Assembly (NCBI GenBank): GCA_947451035.1
Contig: CANFXR010000012.1
Coordinates: 1 to 45,326 of the forward strand
Length of the DNA stretch: 45,326 nucleotides
DNA from: Burkholderiales bacterium
GTDB taxonomy: Bacteria; Pseudomonadota; Gammaproteobacteria; Burkholderiales; Burkholderiaceae_C
Direction of reading: 5' to 3'
Shown here: in pieces, positions 1 to 9,695 of the stretch
How positions within the stretch are numbered: the first letter of the stretch is position 1
Layout of the letters: each line of letters starts with the position of its first letter
Notes under the pieces: model-generated
Told to the model about the DNA's origin: nothing
What the model saw: the letters and a program-made list of their open reading frames with translations, nothing else
The model's database searches: none
Program-made: the position numbers and the translations under genes

Positions 1-450
1 GAGCGAGAACTGATGGCCGACGGCCTGGCCGTTCTCGACTGGTGGGTCAAGGACAGCGGCATCGCCATCGAACACATCGCCGTGGCGGGCCGCAGCCTGG
101 GCTCGGGCTTCGCCGTTCAGGCCGCAGCGGCTCGCCCGGTTAGGGGCCTTGCGCTCATTTCGCCGTTTGATCAACTGCTCACGGCCGTTCACAGCTCGAT
201 GCCCTGGGTGCCGCGCTGGTGGCTGCGCGACAAGTTCAATTCGCGTGATCACATCGGGCAGGTCCGGTGTGCCTGCCTGTTGGTCGTTGCCGACGAAGAC
301 GCCACGATTCCCGTCGAGGTTTCCAGAACCTTGTTCAAGGCGTGGGACGGACACCTGACCGAGTTCGTCGTGCGCAACTGCGGGCACTGCGGTGTCCTGA
401 AGCGACCGGACGTTCACCAAGCCCTCGCTGACTTCCTGCGCGGTCCTTGA
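1..450 (+). CDS. Alpha/beta hydrolase, 3' part (5' end outside window)
   Basis: The frame is open from base 1, and residues ERELMADGLAVLDWW before and after the first ATG (position 13) read as continuous family sequence, so the gene probably begins upstream of the window. The visible part has a nucleophile elbow, GRSLGSG, around bases 88-108. It also has an acid residue in VADEDATIP and a histidine in NCGHCGVL near the end, so a complete Ser-Asp-His triad is visible. This fits the membrane-associated or cytosolic serine hydrolases of the YfhR/ABHD13 type, whose substrates are mostly unknown. It converges on the ssrA transcription unit, and the terminator at 485-517 lies between them. The family call is firm; the substrate cannot be inferred. 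Confidence 0.8.
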   Translation, partial: ERELMADGLAVLDWWVKDSGIAIEHIAVAGRSLGSGFAVQAAAARPVRGLALISPFDQLLTAVHSSMPWVPRWWLRDKFNSRDHIGQVRCACLLVVADEDATIPVEVSRTLFKAWDGHLTEFVVRNCGHCGVLKRPDVHQALADFLRGP

Positions 451-484
451 TAAGTGGGGTTGTACGACCCCATGCGGACATGAA

Positions 485-517
485 AAACCCCCAAGTCGTT
501 GATTTACTTGGGGGTTT
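485..517 (-). terminator. Rho-independent terminator of ssrA, possibly bidirectional
   Basis: A perfect 12-bp stem, AAACCCCCAAGT with ACTTGGGGGTTT (485-496 and 506-517), encloses a 9-nt loop. Read on the minus strand the stem is followed by a T run (GGGGGTTTTTC), so it terminates the tmRNA transcript. On the plus strand the T-rich stretch after it (GGTCTTTTC) is poorer, but it may also stop the hydrolase mRNA. Confidence 0.85.
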
Positions 518-548
518 GGTCTTTTCTGGCCCTTTGTGGAGCCCTGTC

Positions 549-921
549 TGGTGGAACCGGGGGGAATCGAACCCCCGTCCGCAAGCCATCATCAGGTAGT
601 TCTACATGCGTAGCTGACTGATTTGGTTTTAAAGATGACCACCGCGCAGCAGCACGCTGAGATCACCTCGATTCACTTAGTTTGATCCTGAGCCGAGTGA
701 CCCGGTACAGGACGAGCCCATGTGTATGACTTCGCAGCTTTTGGGTATTACCCCTCAAACCCAGCCCATCGGCCAACTGTTGCGAAGCTCACCGGTTTTA
801 AGCGGCGAGTGCGAACGTAGAGTCGTTTGCAGTTACTTTGTTTCCAGTGGTTTTACGAGCGAACTGGTGCTCGGCATGCCCTAGTCCAAATCCGAACCCA
901 CGTCGAAACCAGGTCGGTCCC
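549..921 (-). ncRNA. ssrA: tmRNA (transfer-messenger RNA)
   Basis: tmRNA rescues ribosomes stalled on broken mRNA and adds a degradation tag. On the minus strand the RNA starts GGGACCGACC and ends with a T-arm of the GTTCGATTC type followed by CGGTTCC-A-CCA. The 5' GGGACCG pairs with the 3' CGGTTCC as a 7-bp acceptor stem with a G3-U wobble, the alanine identity element. The internal reading frame (minus strand 831-799) starts at resume codon GCA and encodes ANDSTFALAA then TAA. Length is 373 nt with the encoded CCA, normal for one-piece tmRNA. It lies 13 nt after gph on the same strand and is followed by a terminator at 485-517. Confidence 0.96.
799..831 (-). other. tmRNA tag-peptide reading frame
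   Basis: GCA AAC GAC TCT ACG TTC GCA CTC GCC GCT TAA on the minus strand gives ANDSTFALAA-stop. With the alanine carried by tmRNA itself the tag is A-ANDSTFALAA. The terminal LAA is the usual ClpXP/ClpAP degron. Confidence 0.93.
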
Positions 922-931
922 AGAACGAAGC

Positions 932-958
932 AGTTTAGGCCATTGCCAGCCATTGCAA
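932..958 (-). promoter_or_regulatory. Candidate ssrA promoter inside the end of gph
   Basis: On the minus strand, TTGCAA (958-953) and TAAACT (937-932) are separated by 15 bp; shifting the -35 to CTTGCA gives 16. The -10 hexamer includes the TAA stop codon of gph. The mature tmRNA 5' end lies 10 nt downstream, compatible with a short precursor trimmed by RNase P. The spacer is shorter than ideal, so this is a candidate only. Confidence 0.4.
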
Positions 959-1600
959 GAGGTCTTGTGGGGTGTCGGCGATGTGATGCGCGCCCCAGGC
1001 TTCAACCGATTCGCCCAGGCCCAGGTAGCCCCACTTCGCGGCGACGGTTTTCATGCCGGCAGCCCGACCGGCCTGCACATCGCGCAAGTCGTCTCCGACG
1101 TAGAAGCAGCGTGTGGGATCGACGCGCATGCGCCGCGCAGCTTCCAGCAGTGGCTCGGGATGGGGTTTGGCGTGCGGCGTCGAGTCGCCGCCAATCACCA
1201 CGGCGGCGCGCTCGAACAGGCCCAGCGCGCGCGACAGCGGATCGGCCAGACGGATCGACTTGTTGGTGACGATGCCCCAGGGCAGCGAACGCGATTCAAG
1301 CGACCGCAACAACTGGTCCACGGCGTCGAAGATGCGGGTGTCGCGCGTCATGCGCGATTCGTAGCGCGTGAGGAACTCGTCTCGAAGCGGCTCGAAGGTC
1401 GCATCCCCCGGGATGACGCCAAAGGCTTCGCCCACCAACCCGCGCGCGCCTGAACCCACCGCCGCGCGCAGCCGGTCGTACGGAGCATCGGGCAAGCCGC
1501 GGGCGCGCAGCATGTCGTTGGCGGCACCGGCCAGGTCGGGCGCACTGTCGATGACGGTGCCGTCAAGGTCAAACAAGACAGCTGCAACGGTGGCGCTCAT
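935..1600 (-). CDS. gph: Phosphoglycolate phosphatase (HAD family)
   Basis: The protein (221 aa) is a HAD-superfamily phosphatase that dephosphorylates 2-phosphoglycolate, a product of DNA 3'-end repair and of Rubisco oxygenation. HAD motif I is [12 protein letters not shown] at residues 8-19, with the nucleophile and acid/base aspartates in DLDGT. A serine/threonine motif II precedes GIVTNKS, and motif IV is [17 protein letters not shown] near residue 170. Length matches the Gph family. The ATG overlaps the ubiG stop codon (ATGA), so the two are translationally coupled; ubiG-gph is a common gamma/betaproteobacterial pair. Other HAD phosphatases of the same subfamily are the main alternative. 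Confidence 0.9.
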   Translation of the reverse strand: MSATVAAVLFDLDGTVIDSAPDLAGAANDMLRARGLPDAPYDRLRAAVGSGARGLVGEAFGVIPGDATFEPLRDEFLTRYESRMTRDTRIFDAVDQLLRSLESRSLPWGIVTNKSIRLADPLSRALGLFERAAVVIGGDSTPHAKPHPEPLLEAARRMRVDPTRCFYVGDDLRDVQAGRAAGMKTVAAKWGYLGLGESVEAWGAHHIADTPQDLLQWLAMA

Positions 1601-2301
1601 GCGGGTTTGCGGCAGGCGATCATGTAGTTGACGCTGGTGTCGCCGGACAACCAGTAGCGCCTCGTGAACGGGTTGTATTCAAGCCCGCACGCCTCGGTAA
1701 CGATCAGGCCCGCCGCTCGGCAGTGACCCGCCAGTTCGCTGGGCTTGATGAACTTGGCGTACTCATGCGTGCCCTTGGGCAGCAGCTTGAGGACGTGTTC
1801 GGCGCCCACGATGGCAAACAGAAATGCCTTGGGATTGCGGTTGATGGTGGAAAAGAACAGCCAACCATCGGGCTTGACCAATTGGGCGCACGCGGCCACC
1901 ACCAGCGAGGGATCGGGCACATGCTCGAGCATTTCCATGCAGGTCACGACATCAAAGCCCGCGGGAGCCTCTTCGGCCAGTGCCTCGGCCGAGACCTCGC
2001 GGTACTGAACACCCGAAGTACCAGCCTCCAGCGCATGCAAGGAGGCGACCCGCAGCGCCTTGGTTGACAGATCGATGCCCAGCACGTCCGCCCCGCGGCG
2101 GGCCATGGCGTCAGACAAGATGCCGCCACCGCAACCGATGTCGACCACCCGTTTGCCACGAACGCCTGCGCGTTGGTCGATCCAGTCCAGCCGCAAGGGG
2201 TTGATCTGGTGCAGCGGCCGGAACTCGCTTTCGGTATCCCACCAACGGTGGGCCAGCTCGCTGAACTTGGCGATTTCCTGAGGATCAACGTTCAATGCCA
2301 T
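1597..2301 (-). CDS. ubiG: Ubiquinone biosynthesis O-methyltransferase
   Basis: UbiG is an S-adenosylmethionine-dependent enzyme that carries out both O-methylation steps of ubiquinone synthesis in the cytosol at the membrane face. The N-terminus [19 protein letters not shown] is characteristic, and the SAM-binding glycine loop is [16 protein letters not shown]. The acidic strand LGIDLS and [11 protein letters not shown] follow as in class I methyltransferases. I chose ATG at 2301 (MALNVD, 234 aa) rather than an upstream TTG at 2316. A GGAG lies 9 nt before the ATG, and homologues begin close to the NVDP motif. It sits between the ompA terminator and gph, with a 4-nt overlap with gph. Confidence 0.95.
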   Translation of the reverse strand: MALNVDPQEIAKFSELAHRWWDTESEFRPLHQINPLRLDWIDQRAGVRGKRVVDIGCGGGILSDAMARRGADVLGIDLSTKALRVASLHALEAGTSGVQYREVSAEALAEEAPAGFDVVTCMEMLEHVPDPSLVVAACAQLVKPDGWLFFSTINRNPKAFLFAIVGAEHVLKLLPKGTHEYAKFIKPSELAGHCRAAGLIVTEACGLEYNPFTRRYWLSGDTSVNYMIACRKPA

Positions 2302-2316
2302 TTCCTTGCTCTCCAA

Positions 2317-2341
2317 AGAAAAACCCCGCCGTAGCGGGGTT
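2317..2341 (-). terminator. Terminator after ompA
   Basis: An 8-bp stem AACCCCGC/GCGGGGTT (2322-2329 and 2334-2341) encloses a CGTA loop. On the minus strand the stem is followed by TTTTTC. It separates ompA from ubiG on the same strand; because it ends only about 20 bases before the ubiG start, some read-through into ubiG-gph is likely. Confidence 0.85.
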
Positions 2342-2364
2342 GTTCAAACGCTAGCGGGAACCGC

Positions 2365-3015
2365 TTACTTCTTGGTGCCGACGAACTCGATCTCGACGCG
2401 GCGGTTCTTGGCGCGGCCTTCTGCCGTCTTGTTGTCAGCCACTGGCTGCTTCTTGCCTTTGCCTTCGGTGTAGACGCGGTTCTTTTCAACGCCCTTGGCC
2501 ACCAGATAAGCCTTGACCGCTTCGGCACGACGCACCGACAACTTGTCGTTGTAGGCATCCGAGCCCACCGAGTCGGTGTGGCCGACAGCGATGATCACTT
2601 CCAGATTGATGCTGCCGAGCTTGCTGACGACGTCATCGAGCTTGGCCTTGCCTTCTGGCTTCAACACCGACTTGTCGAAGTCAAAGAACGCATCGGCTGC
2701 GAAAGTCACCTTCTGGCTGACAGGAGCAGCAATGACCGGCGCGACCACGGGGGCCGCAGGTGCCGCATCAGGTGCAGCCGCTGGCTCTTCTGCCGCCTTG
2801 GCAGCATGCTTTGGCGCACCGTCACAACCCGGCAGCGCAGTTGCAGGCGTCCAATTGGCATCACGCCAGCACAACTCGTTCGTGCCATTCTTCCAAGGCA
2901 ATCCATTAGGGTTAACCCAGTTATCAACCCTGGCGGTTTGGGCGGTTGCACCAAAGGCCGTACAGGCCATTACAACGACCGCAAACAGCGATACCACCTT
3001 ATTCAGTTTCTTCAT
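2365..3015 (-). CDS. ompA: OmpA-family outer-membrane protein
   Basis: This 216-aa exported protein tethers the outer membrane to peptidoglycan. A Sec signal peptide (KK then a hydrophobic core, cleavage near ATAQ, about residue 26) leads into a short region with two cysteines and then an Ala/Pro-rich linker. The C-terminal OmpA domain (about 100-212) starts with FFDFDKSVLKPEG. It carries the peptidoglycan-binding signature GHTDSVGSDAYNDKLSVRRA and ends NRRVEIEF. There is no room for the 8-stranded barrel of enterobacterial OmpA; this short architecture is usual in Burkholderiales. Start: ATG at 3015 with AGAGGA 6 nt upstream; the frame extends further upstream but without signal-peptide logic. 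It is divergent from gyrA and followed by a strong terminator, suggesting a highly expressed monocistronic unit. Confidence 0.92.
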   Translation of the reverse strand: MKKLNKVVSLFAVVVMACTAFGATAQTARVDNWVNPNGLPWKNGTNELCWRDANWTPATALPGCDGAPKHAAKAAEEPAAAPDAAPAAPVVAPVIAAPVSQKVTFAADAFFDFDKSVLKPEGKAKLDDVVSKLGSINLEVIIAVGHTDSVGSDAYNDKLSVRRAEAVKAYLVAKGVEKNRVYTEGKGKKQPVADNKTAEGRAKNRRVEIEFVGTKK

Positions 3016-3192
3016 GGTTTTCCTCTTGAGCGAAGGTGCAATCAAATCTTCGGAAGTCTTCCGAACAGCAGTCGGATTCGAGTGGCAACGAGCCAAAAAG
3101 CATCAAATTGCCAACTTTTCGATTGTGCCATAGGGGTTTCGAGGCGCTTGTGACAGGCTTGAATGCGGGGCCACCTTCGCTCAGTTGTGGCC

Positions 3193-3221
3193 TCAACACA
3201 ACAACCACCGACCCCTACAAT
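3193..3221 (+). promoter_or_regulatory. Candidate gyrA promoter
   Basis: TCAACA (3193-3198, four of six matches to TTGACA) and TACAAT (3216-3221, five of six matches to TATAAT) have a 17-bp spacer. A start near 3228 would give a 5' UTR of about 65 nt before the gyrA ATG. It lies in the 277-bp divergent ompA-gyrA interval; I could not find an equally good promoter for ompA in the rest of it. Confidence 0.55.
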
Positions 3222-3292
3222 CAGCGGCTTCGAGCCTGCCCTCAGTACCGGTTCCCCCGTCCAATACTCTGCGCTCTGCGCGAATCCCCAGC

Positions 3293-5950
3293 ATGAGCCA
3301 GTTCGCCAAAGAAACACTGCCCGTCAGCCTCGAAGAGGAAATGCGGCGGTCTTATCTCGACTACGCCATGAGCGTGATCGTAGGACGTGCCTTGCCCGAC
3401 GCAAGAGACGGCCTCAAACCGGTGCATCGGCGTGTGCTGTTCGCCATGCATGAGCTGAACAACGACTGGAACCGCCCCTACAAGAAGTCGGCTCGCATCG
3501 TGGGCGACGTGATCGGCAAATATCACCCTCACGGCGACCAGTCGGTGTACGACACCATCGTGCGCATGGCGCAGGACTTCTCGCTGCGTCACATGCTCGT
3601 CGACGGCCAAGGCAACTTCGGCTCAGTCGATGGCGACAACGCAGCGGCCATGCGGTACACCGAAATCCGCCTGGCCAAGATCGCGCACGAAATGCTGGCC
3701 GATCTTGACAAGGAAACCGTCGACTTCGGACCGAACTACGACGGCAGCGAAAAAGAACCGCTCGTGATGCCGAGCCGGCTGCCGAATCTGCTGGTCAATG
3801 GCTCGGGCGGTATCGCCGTGGGCATGGCCACCAACATTCCGCCGCACAACCTCAACGAGGTGGTCGACGCGTGTCTGCACCTGCTGAAAAACCCGGCTGC
3901 GACCATCGACGAGCTGATGGAAATCATGCCGGCGCCCGACTTTCCAACGGCCGGCATCATTTACGGCCTCAACGGCGTGCGCGACGGCTATCGCACGGGA
4001 CGCGGGCGCGTGGTGATGCGCGCCAAGTGCCATTTCGAAGACATCGACAAGGGCCAGCGCCAGTCGATCATCGTCGACGAAATCCCGTATCAGGTGAACA
4101 AGAAGAACCTGCTCGAACGCATGGCCGAGCTGGTGCACGAAAAGAAGATCGAAGGCATCAGCCACATCCAGGATGAGTCCGACAAGGACGGCATGCGCGT
4201 CGTCATCGAACTCAAGCGCGGCGAAGTGCCCGAGGTGGTGCTCAACAACCTGTACAAGCAAACGCAGTTGCAAGACACGTTCGGCATGAACATGGTGGCG
4301 CTGATCGACAACCAGCCCAAGCTGTGCAATCTGAAAGACCTGATCGGGGTGTTCCTGGAGCACCGCCGGGAGGTCGTCACGCGCAGAACCGTGTTCGAGT
4401 TGCGCAAGGCGCGCGAACGCGGTCACGTGCTTGAAGGCCTGGCGGTGGCGCTGGCCAACATTGACGAGTTCATCGAGACCATCAAGGCATCGCCCACCCC
4501 GCCGGTGGCCAAGGCCGCGCTGATGAGCAAGAGCTGGGACTCGTCGATGGTGCGCGACATGCTGGCGCGTGCCGAGGGTGAAGCCCCTGGCGGGCGTGAC
4601 GCCTTCCGCCCCGAAGGTCTGCCCAAGAGTTTTGGCTTGCAGGCCGATGGCTTGTACCGACTCAGCGAAGACCAGGCCGGCGAAATCCTGCAAATGCGCC
4701 TGCAGCGCCTGACCGGTCTCGAGCAAGACAAGATCATCAGTGAATACAAAGAGGTGATGACCACCATCGCCGACCTGCTCAGCATCTTGTCAACACCCGA
4801 GCGTGTGACGTCGATCATCAGCGACGAGTTGTCAGCGATCAAGCAGGAGTTCGGGCAGACCAAGATCGGCGCCCGCCGCAGCGTGATCGAACACAACGCG
4901 CAAGACCTGGGCACCGAGGACCTGATCACCCCGACCGACATGGTGGTCACGCTCAGCCACACCGGCTACTTCAAGAGCCAGCCGCTGGCCGAATACCGTG
5001 CCCAAAAGCGCGGCGGCCGCGGCAAGCAGGCGACACAGACCAAGGAAGACGACTGGGTCGAGCAGTTGTTCATCGCGAACACGCACGACTACATCCTGTG
5101 CTTCACCAACAAGGGCCGCGTCTACTGGCTGAAGGTCTGGGAAGTGCCGCAGGGCTCGCGCAACTCGCGCGGCAAGCCGATCGTCAACATGTTCCCGCTG
5201 CTGCCCGGCGAAAAGGTGAACGTGGTGCTGCCGCTGACCGGCGAGGCGCGCACCTTCCCGGCCGAGCGATTCGTCTTCATGGCCACCGCCAAGGGCACCG
5301 TCAAGAAGACGCCGCTGGATGACTTCAGCAACCCACGCAAGGCCGGCATCATCGCGGTCGACCTGGATGAAGGCGACTTCCTCATTGGCGCGGCCATCAC
5401 CGATGGCCAGCACGATGTGATGCTGTTCAGCGACGCAGGCAAGGCCGTTCGCTTCGATGAAAACGATGTGCGGCCGATGGGCCGCAACGCGCGCGGTGTG
5501 CGCGGCATGGCGTTGGAAGAAGCCCACAGCGTGATCGCCATGCTGGTGGCTGAAGACGAGACGCAGAGCGTGTTGACGGCCACGGTCAACGGTTATGGCA
5601 AACGCACCAGCATCGTCGAGTACACGCGCCACGGCCGCGGCACCAAAGGCATGATCGCCATGCAACAGACCGACCGCAACGGCAAGGTCGTGGCGGCCAC
5701 GCTGGTGCATCCCGACGATGAAATCATGCTGATCACCGACAAGGGCGTGCTGGTACGCACCCGCGTCTCAGAGATACGTGAGCTCGGGCGCGCCACACAG
5801 GGCGTCACGCTCATCGCGCTCGACGCCGGTTCCACCTTGAGCGGCCTGCAGCGCATCGTCGAAAACGACGTGAACGCGACCGACAGCAACACCGACACAG
5901 ATACCCCCACCGGCGACGACGACGAGTCGCCATCCACCGAGAGCCTCTGA
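3293..5950 (+). CDS. gyrA: DNA gyrase subunit A
   Basis: GyrA is the breakage-reunion subunit of DNA gyrase, which with GyrB introduces negative supercoils. The protein has 885 aa. The N-terminus [25 protein letters not shown] is canonical, and the catalytic tyrosine is Y122 in [11 protein letters not shown]. Numbering matches E. coli exactly over this region: D82, Q83, S84, V85, Y86, D87. The quinolone contact position 83 is therefore glutamine instead of serine or threonine. The C-terminal wrapping domain has the GyrA box QKRGGRG. The tail (last about 25 residues) is acidic and Asp/Thr-rich. ATG 3293 starts the conserved MSQFAKE; no clear Shine-Dalgarno precedes it. The stop overlaps the next gene (TGATG). 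Confidence 0.97.
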   Translation: MSQFAKETLPVSLEEEMRRSYLDYAMSVIVGRALPDARDGLKPVHRRVLFAMHELNNDWNRPYKKSARIVGDVIGKYHPHGDQSVYDTIVRMAQDFSLRHMLVDGQGNFGSVDGDNAAAMRYTEIRLAKIAHEMLADLDKETVDFGPNYDGSEKEPLVMPSRLPNLLVNGSGGIAVGMATNIPPHNLNEVVDACLHLLKNPAATIDELMEIMPAPDFPTAGIIYGLNGVRDGYRTGRGRVVMRAKCHFEDIDKGQRQSIIVDEIPYQVNKKNLLERMAELVHEKKIEGISHIQDESDKDGMRVVIELKRGEVPEVVLNNLYKQTQLQDTFGMNMVALIDNQPKLCNLKDLIGVFLEHRREVVTRRTVFELRKARERGHVLEGLAVALANIDEFIETIKASPTPPVAKAALMSKSWDSSMVRDMLARAEGEAPGGRDAFRPEGLPKSFGLQADGLYRLSEDQAGEILQMRLQRLTGLEQDKIISEYKEVMTTIADLLSILSTPERVTSIISDELSAIKQEFGQTKIGARRSVIEHNAQDLGTEDLITPTDMVVTLSHTGYFKSQPLAEYRAQKRGGRGKQATQTKEDDWVEQLFIANTHDYILCFTNKGRVYWLKVWEVPQGSRNSRGKPIVNMFPLLPGEKVNVVLPLTGEARTFPAERFVFMATAKGTVKKTPLDDFSNPRKAGIIAVDLDEGDFLIGAAITDGQHDVMLFSDAGKAVRFDENDVRPMGRNARGVRGMALEEAHSVIAMLVAEDETQSVLTATVNGYGKRTSIVEYTRHGRGTKGMIAMQQTDRNGKVVAATLVHPDDEIMLITDKGVLVRTRVSEIRELGRATQGVTLIALDAGSTLSGLQRIVENDVNATDSNTDTDTPTGDDDESPSTESL

Positions 5951-6561
5951 TGAAACGAATCCTTGCCCTCAGCGCCCTGTGCCTTGCCTTAGGCGCACAA
6001 GCCCAAACCGCCTTGCCGACCTCGCAGGCCAAGAAGGATCTGGTCAACAGGATCCTTGTGCTGCAGCAACCCGACGTCGAGATGCTGGCCAAGAATCTGG
6101 CCCAGGAACCGGCAGGTCGCATGTTGCAAGAAGCCGGCCGTGTGCTGCAAAGCCAGGTGGCCGAAGACAAGCGCGATGCCATCGCGCGGTCCCTCGAAGC
6201 CAGCGCCAGAAAGTACGTCGACGAAGCGATTCCGCTGGTGCGCGAGCGCGCCGTCAAACTGGCTCCTTCGACGATCGGAACCGCACTCGAAGAGCGCTTC
6301 ACCGAAGAAGAACTCAAGGGCCTGATCGCCTGGCTCGAGTCGCCCACCTTCAAGAAGTACCAGCAAGTTGCGCCTGAAATCCAGCGCAATTTCATGCAAA
6401 AGCTGGTGACGGACGCACGTCCCGTCATTGAGCCGAAACTCAAGGCGCTGGAAGAAAGCGTTCGCGCGACGCTGATGAGCACGGGCTCGGGTGGGTCGTC
6501 TGCGCCACCGGCCGCAGCCGCGCCTGCTGGCAAGACACCGGCGAAGGCCGCAAGCAAGTAA
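5950..6561 (+). CDS. DUF2059 exported protein
   Basis: This 203-aa protein begins with a signal peptide ([19 protein letters not shown], cleavage near residue 19) and then a helical region. Sequences such as [21 protein letters not shown] and [23 protein letters not shown] are typical of DUF2059. In that family a helical domain follows export, and its biochemical role is not established. The C-terminus is Ala/Pro-rich, ending TPAKAASK. The start codon shares a base with the gyrA stop, indicating translational coupling; gyrA-DUF2059-serC is an arrangement I associate with Burkholderiales. Location is probably periplasmic. I cannot assign a function. Confidence 0.85.
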   Translation: MKRILALSALCLALGAQAQTALPTSQAKKDLVNRILVLQQPDVEMLAKNLAQEPAGRMLQEAGRVLQSQVAEDKRDAIARSLEASARKYVDEAIPLVRERAVKLAPSTIGTALEERFTEEELKGLIAWLESPTFKKYQQVAPEIQRNFMQKLVTDARPVIEPKLKALEESVRATLMSTGSGGSSAPPAAAAPAGKTPAKAASK

Positions 6562-6568
6562 CGGATTC

Positions 6569-7684
6569 ATGCCACGTCCGTTCAATTTTTCGGCTGGGCC
6601 GGCGACTCTTCCTACCGAGGTTCTCGAGCAAGCGGCCGCCGAGATGCTGGACTGGCGTGGCAGCGGCGTCAGCGTGATGGAGATGAGCCACCGCAGCCGC
6701 GAGTTCATTTCCATCTGCGATGCGGCCGAGCGCGATCTGCGTGACCTGCTGGCGGTGCCGGCGCACTTCAAGATCTTGTTCATGCAAGGCGGTGGCCTGG
6801 GGCAAAACGCCATCGTGCCGATGAATCTGATTGGTCGCTCGCCCAGCCGGACCGCGGATTTCGTGCTGACGGGCTCGTGGTCGGTGAAGTCGCACGCCGA
6901 GGCCCGCCGCTACGGCGAAGCCCATGTGGCAGCGTCGAGTGTGGGCGTGCGCCCTGCCCGTTGGCCCGATGCTGCTGGCTGGCAGTTCAGCGCGAACCCA
7001 TCGTATGTGCACCTGTGCAGCAACGAGACCATCGACGGCATCGAGTTCCACGACCTGCCCGACCTGAAATCGCTGGGCTGCGATGCGCCGTTGGTGATCG
7101 ACTGTTCATCGCACGTCGCCTCGCGACCCATCGACTGGAGCCGCGTCGGCATCGCCTACGCGGGCGCCCAGAAGAACATCGGTCCGGCCGGCCTGACCCT
7201 GGTGTTCGTGCGCGAGGACCTGCTTGACCATGCCCTGCCGATCTGCCCATCGGTTTTCAATTACCGCACCGTGGCCGATCAGGGTTCGATGTTCAACACG
7301 CCACCCACCTATGCGATCTACATCGCCGGGCTGGTGTTCCAGTGGCTCAAGCGCCAGACCGAATCCACCCTCACCGGAATTTCCGCCATCGAGTCTCGCA
7401 ACCTCGCCAAGGCGAGACTGCTGTATGACTTCATCGACGGCTCGGGCTTTTACCGAAACGAAGTGGAAACCACCTGCCGCTCGCGCATGAACATTCCGTT
7501 CTTCCTCGCCGACGACACGCTCAACGAAACGTTCCTGACGCAGGCCCGCGAGGCCGGGTTGCTGCAGCTCAAGGGACACAAGTCAGTCGGCGGTCTGCGC
7601 GCCAGCTTGTACAACGCGATGCCGCTGGCGGGCGTGCAGGCTCTGGTGAATCACATGCAAGCGTTCGAGGCACAACATGGCTGA
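6569..7684 (+). CDS. serC: Phosphoserine aminotransferase
   Basis: SerC converts 3-phosphohydroxypyruvate to phosphoserine and also serves vitamin B6 synthesis, using PLP in the cytosol. The 371-aa protein begins [15 protein letters not shown], the family hallmark. It has [16 protein letters not shown], the substrate-side loop, and the PLP lysine in [12 protein letters not shown] near residue 200. The C-terminus carries [18 protein letters not shown]. Start: ATG at 6569, seven bases after the DUF2059 stop; the frame is open further upstream but only by overlapping that gene. It overlaps pheA by 8 nt, so serine and aromatic amino acid genes form one operon. Confidence 0.96.
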   Translation: MPRPFNFSAGPATLPTEVLEQAAAEMLDWRGSGVSVMEMSHRSREFISICDAAERDLRDLLAVPAHFKILFMQGGGLGQNAIVPMNLIGRSPSRTADFVLTGSWSVKSHAEARRYGEAHVAASSVGVRPARWPDAAGWQFSANPSYVHLCSNETIDGIEFHDLPDLKSLGCDAPLVIDCSSHVASRPIDWSRVGIAYAGAQKNIGPAGLTLVFVREDLLDHALPICPSVFNYRTVADQGSMFNTPPTYAIYIAGLVFQWLKRQTESTLTGISAIESRNLAKARLLYDFIDGSGFYRNEVETTCRSRMNIPFFLADDTLNETFLTQAREAGLLQLKGHKSVGGLRASLYNAMPLAGVQALVNHMQAFEAQHG

Positions 7685-8783
7685 TGCGGCCCCCACCACA
7701 CCCCCTGAACTGCTGGCGCTGCGCGAGCAGATCGACGCGCTCGATCGCGACTTGCTGTCGCTGCTGAACAAGCGCGCCGCAGTCGCCTTGCAAGTCGGTG
7801 AGGTCAAGAAGAAAGAAGGCTCGGTGGCGTTTCGGCCCGAGCGCGAAGCTCAGGTCATCGATGGTTTGAAGGCTGTCAACCCAGGGCCACTGGCATCCGA
7901 CAGCGTGGCGCCCATCTGGCGCGAAATCATGTCAGCCTGCCGCTCGCTCGAGTCGCCCATGCGGGTGGCTTATCTGGGCCCGGCCGGCACGTTCAGCGAG
8001 TCGGCCACGCTGGGGTTCTTTGGTTCATCGATCGTGCGTGTGCCGTGTTCCAGCCTCGATGAGGTGTTCCGGTCCACCACCGCCGGCGCTGCCGACTTCG
8101 GCGTGGTGCCGGTCGAAAACTCGACCGAAGGCGTCATCGCGCGATCGCTCGATCTGTTGTTGACCACGCCGCTGACCATCGTTGGCGAGACCAGCATCCT
8201 CGTGCGCCACAACCTGCTGCGTCGCGAAAACTCGCTGGCCGACATTGAAGCCGTCTGCGCCCACCCGCAGGCGCTGGCTCAATGTCAGGACTGGCTGAGC
8301 ACGCACTTGCCCCATGCCGAGCGGCGTGGCGTGTCGAGCAATGCCGAAGGAGCGCGCCTGGCCAGCCTGGATGGGCATCTGGCCGCCGTGGCAGGTGACC
8401 GTGCCGGCGCCGAATTCGGTCTTCACGTGGTCGCTCCGGCGATCCAGGATGACGCGCACAACCGCACCCGCTTCGCGGTGGTCACGCATCCGCAGCGACA
8501 GCCTGCGCCCAAGGCGTCCGGCCACGACTGCACCAGCCTGGTGGTCTCGGTGGCCAACCGGCCCGGCGCGGTGCATGACATGCTGGTGCCGCTGAAAACC
8601 CACGGCGTGTCGATGACCCGCTTCGAGTCGCGCCCCGCGCGCTCGGGCCAGTGGGAGTACTACTTCTACATCGACCTGCAAGGCCACCCGAGCCAGCCCG
8701 AGATGGCCGCCGCGCTGAAAGACCTGCGCGAGGTGTGCGCCTTCTTCAAGCTGCTGGGCAGCTATCCCATCGACGTTCACTGA
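7677..8783 (+). CDS. pheA: Bifunctional chorismate mutase/prephenate dehydratase (P-protein)
   Basis: The enzyme (368 aa) makes phenylpyruvate from chorismate via prephenate. Residues about 10-90 are an AroQ-type chorismate mutase helix bundle ([19 protein letters not shown], then a conserved arginine/lysine pattern). Residues about 95-275 are prephenate dehydratase, with [15 protein letters not shown] and [10 protein letters not shown]. Residues about 285-365 are an ACT domain with [10 protein letters not shown] and the ESRP motif that binds phenylalanine for feedback inhibition. All modules are intact. It starts inside the end of serC (8-nt overlap). In many Burkholderiales hisC lies between pheA and tyrA; here it is absent and tyrA begins 17 nt downstream. 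Confidence 0.96.
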   Translation: MADAAPTTPPELLALREQIDALDRDLLSLLNKRAAVALQVGEVKKKEGSVAFRPEREAQVIDGLKAVNPGPLASDSVAPIWREIMSACRSLESPMRVAYLGPAGTFSESATLGFFGSSIVRVPCSSLDEVFRSTTAGAADFGVVPVENSTEGVIARSLDLLLTTPLTIVGETSILVRHNLLRRENSLADIEAVCAHPQALAQCQDWLSTHLPHAERRGVSSNAEGARLASLDGHLAAVAGDRAGAEFGLHVVAPAIQDDAHNRTRFAVVTHPQRQPAPKASGHDCTSLVVSVANRPGAVHDMLVPLKTHGVSMTRFESRPARSGQWEYYFYIDLQGHPSQPEMAAALKDLREVCAFFKLLGSYPIDVH

Positions 8784-8800
8784 CCGCGACGCTCCAGGTG

Positions 8801-9688
8801 ATGTTCAAGCAACTCGGGGTGATCGGCTGCGGCCTGATGGGTGGATCCTTTGCGCTGGCGCTGCGTCGCGCGGGGCTGGTCAATCGCGTCGTGGGCTACA
8901 GCAAATCGCCGTCCACCACCGACAAGGCGCGCCGCATGGGCGTGATCGACCAGGTGGCCGAATCGGCGCTGCGTGCCGTATCGGGCTCGGACATCGTGCT
9001 GATGGCGGTGCCCGTGGCGGCCAGCGAGGCCACGTTTCGCGCCATCCTCCCGCTGATCGAACCTGGCGTGCTGTTGATGGACGTGGGTTCGACCAAGCGC
9101 GATGTGGTCGACGCCGCCATCCGCACGCTCAAGGATCGGCTGCCGAACTTCGTTCCGGCACACCCCATCGCAGGCAAGGAAGTCGCCGGCATCGAACACG
9201 CAGAAGCCTCGTTGTACGAAGGCCAGCAAGTGATCCTCACCCCCTTGCCACAGACCTCGCCGGAGCTCATTCAAAAAGCCACCGATGTGTGGGCGTCGAT
9301 TGGCTCACAGGTGTTGCGCATGACGCCGGAGAACCACGACGCGGCCTTCGCGGCCGTCAGCCACTTGCCGCACCTGCTGGCGTTCGCCTACGTGAACGGC
9401 GTGGCGAGGCAACCGGCCGGCGCCGATTTCCTGTCGCTGGCCGGCCCGGGATTCCGTGATTTCACGCGCATCGCCGCGGGTGATCCTGCCCTTTGGCGAG
9501 ACGTGCTGGTGGCCAACCGCGACGAACTGGCCAAGCAACTGGCGCACTTCCGTCAGGCGCTCGACGCCATCGAATACGTGATGAAGAGCGGCAACGCGGA
9601 GGCCCTGGAAGAGCTGATCCGTGCCGCCTCGACGGCGCGCGCAGGCTGGACACCCCCCGCCACCAAGGGCAACGCCGCACCGCGTTGA
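8801..9688 (+). CDS. tyrA: Prephenate dehydrogenase
   Basis: TyrA (295 aa) oxidatively decarboxylates prephenate to 4-hydroxyphenylpyruvate, the tyrosine branch. The Rossmann motif [17 protein letters not shown] is at residues 5-21, [11 protein letters not shown] follows, and the substrate loop [15 protein letters not shown] is intact. The C-terminal helical dimerisation domain contains [14 protein letters not shown] and [11 protein letters not shown]. There is no fused chorismate mutase and no ACT domain. Start: ATG at 8801 fits the beginning of the dinucleotide fold; the AGGTG just before it may help initiation. It lies between pheA and the aroA-cmk fusion in the aromatic operon. Confidence 0.95.
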   Translation: MFKQLGVIGCGLMGGSFALALRRAGLVNRVVGYSKSPSTTDKARRMGVIDQVAESALRAVSGSDIVLMAVPVAASEATFRAILPLIEPGVLLMDVGSTKRDVVDAAIRTLKDRLPNFVPAHPIAGKEVAGIEHAEASLYEGQQVILTPLPQTSPELIQKATDVWASIGSQVLRMTPENHDAAFAAVSHLPHLLAFAYVNGVARQPAGADFLSLAGPGFRDFTRIAAGDPALWRDVLVANRDELAKQLAHFRQALDAIEYVMKSGNAEALEELIRAASTARAGWTPPATKGNAAPR

Positions 9689-9695
9689 GGCCACG

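Noticed and set aside
827-1453. 208-aa plus-strand open frame beginning inside ssrA and crossing gph
   Set aside because: Both the tmRNA and gph on the minus strand are unambiguous; the frame has no family features.
3623-4726. 367-aa open frame on the minus strand opposite gyrA
   Set aside because: It is antisense to conserved gyrA codons and has no domain-like sequence.
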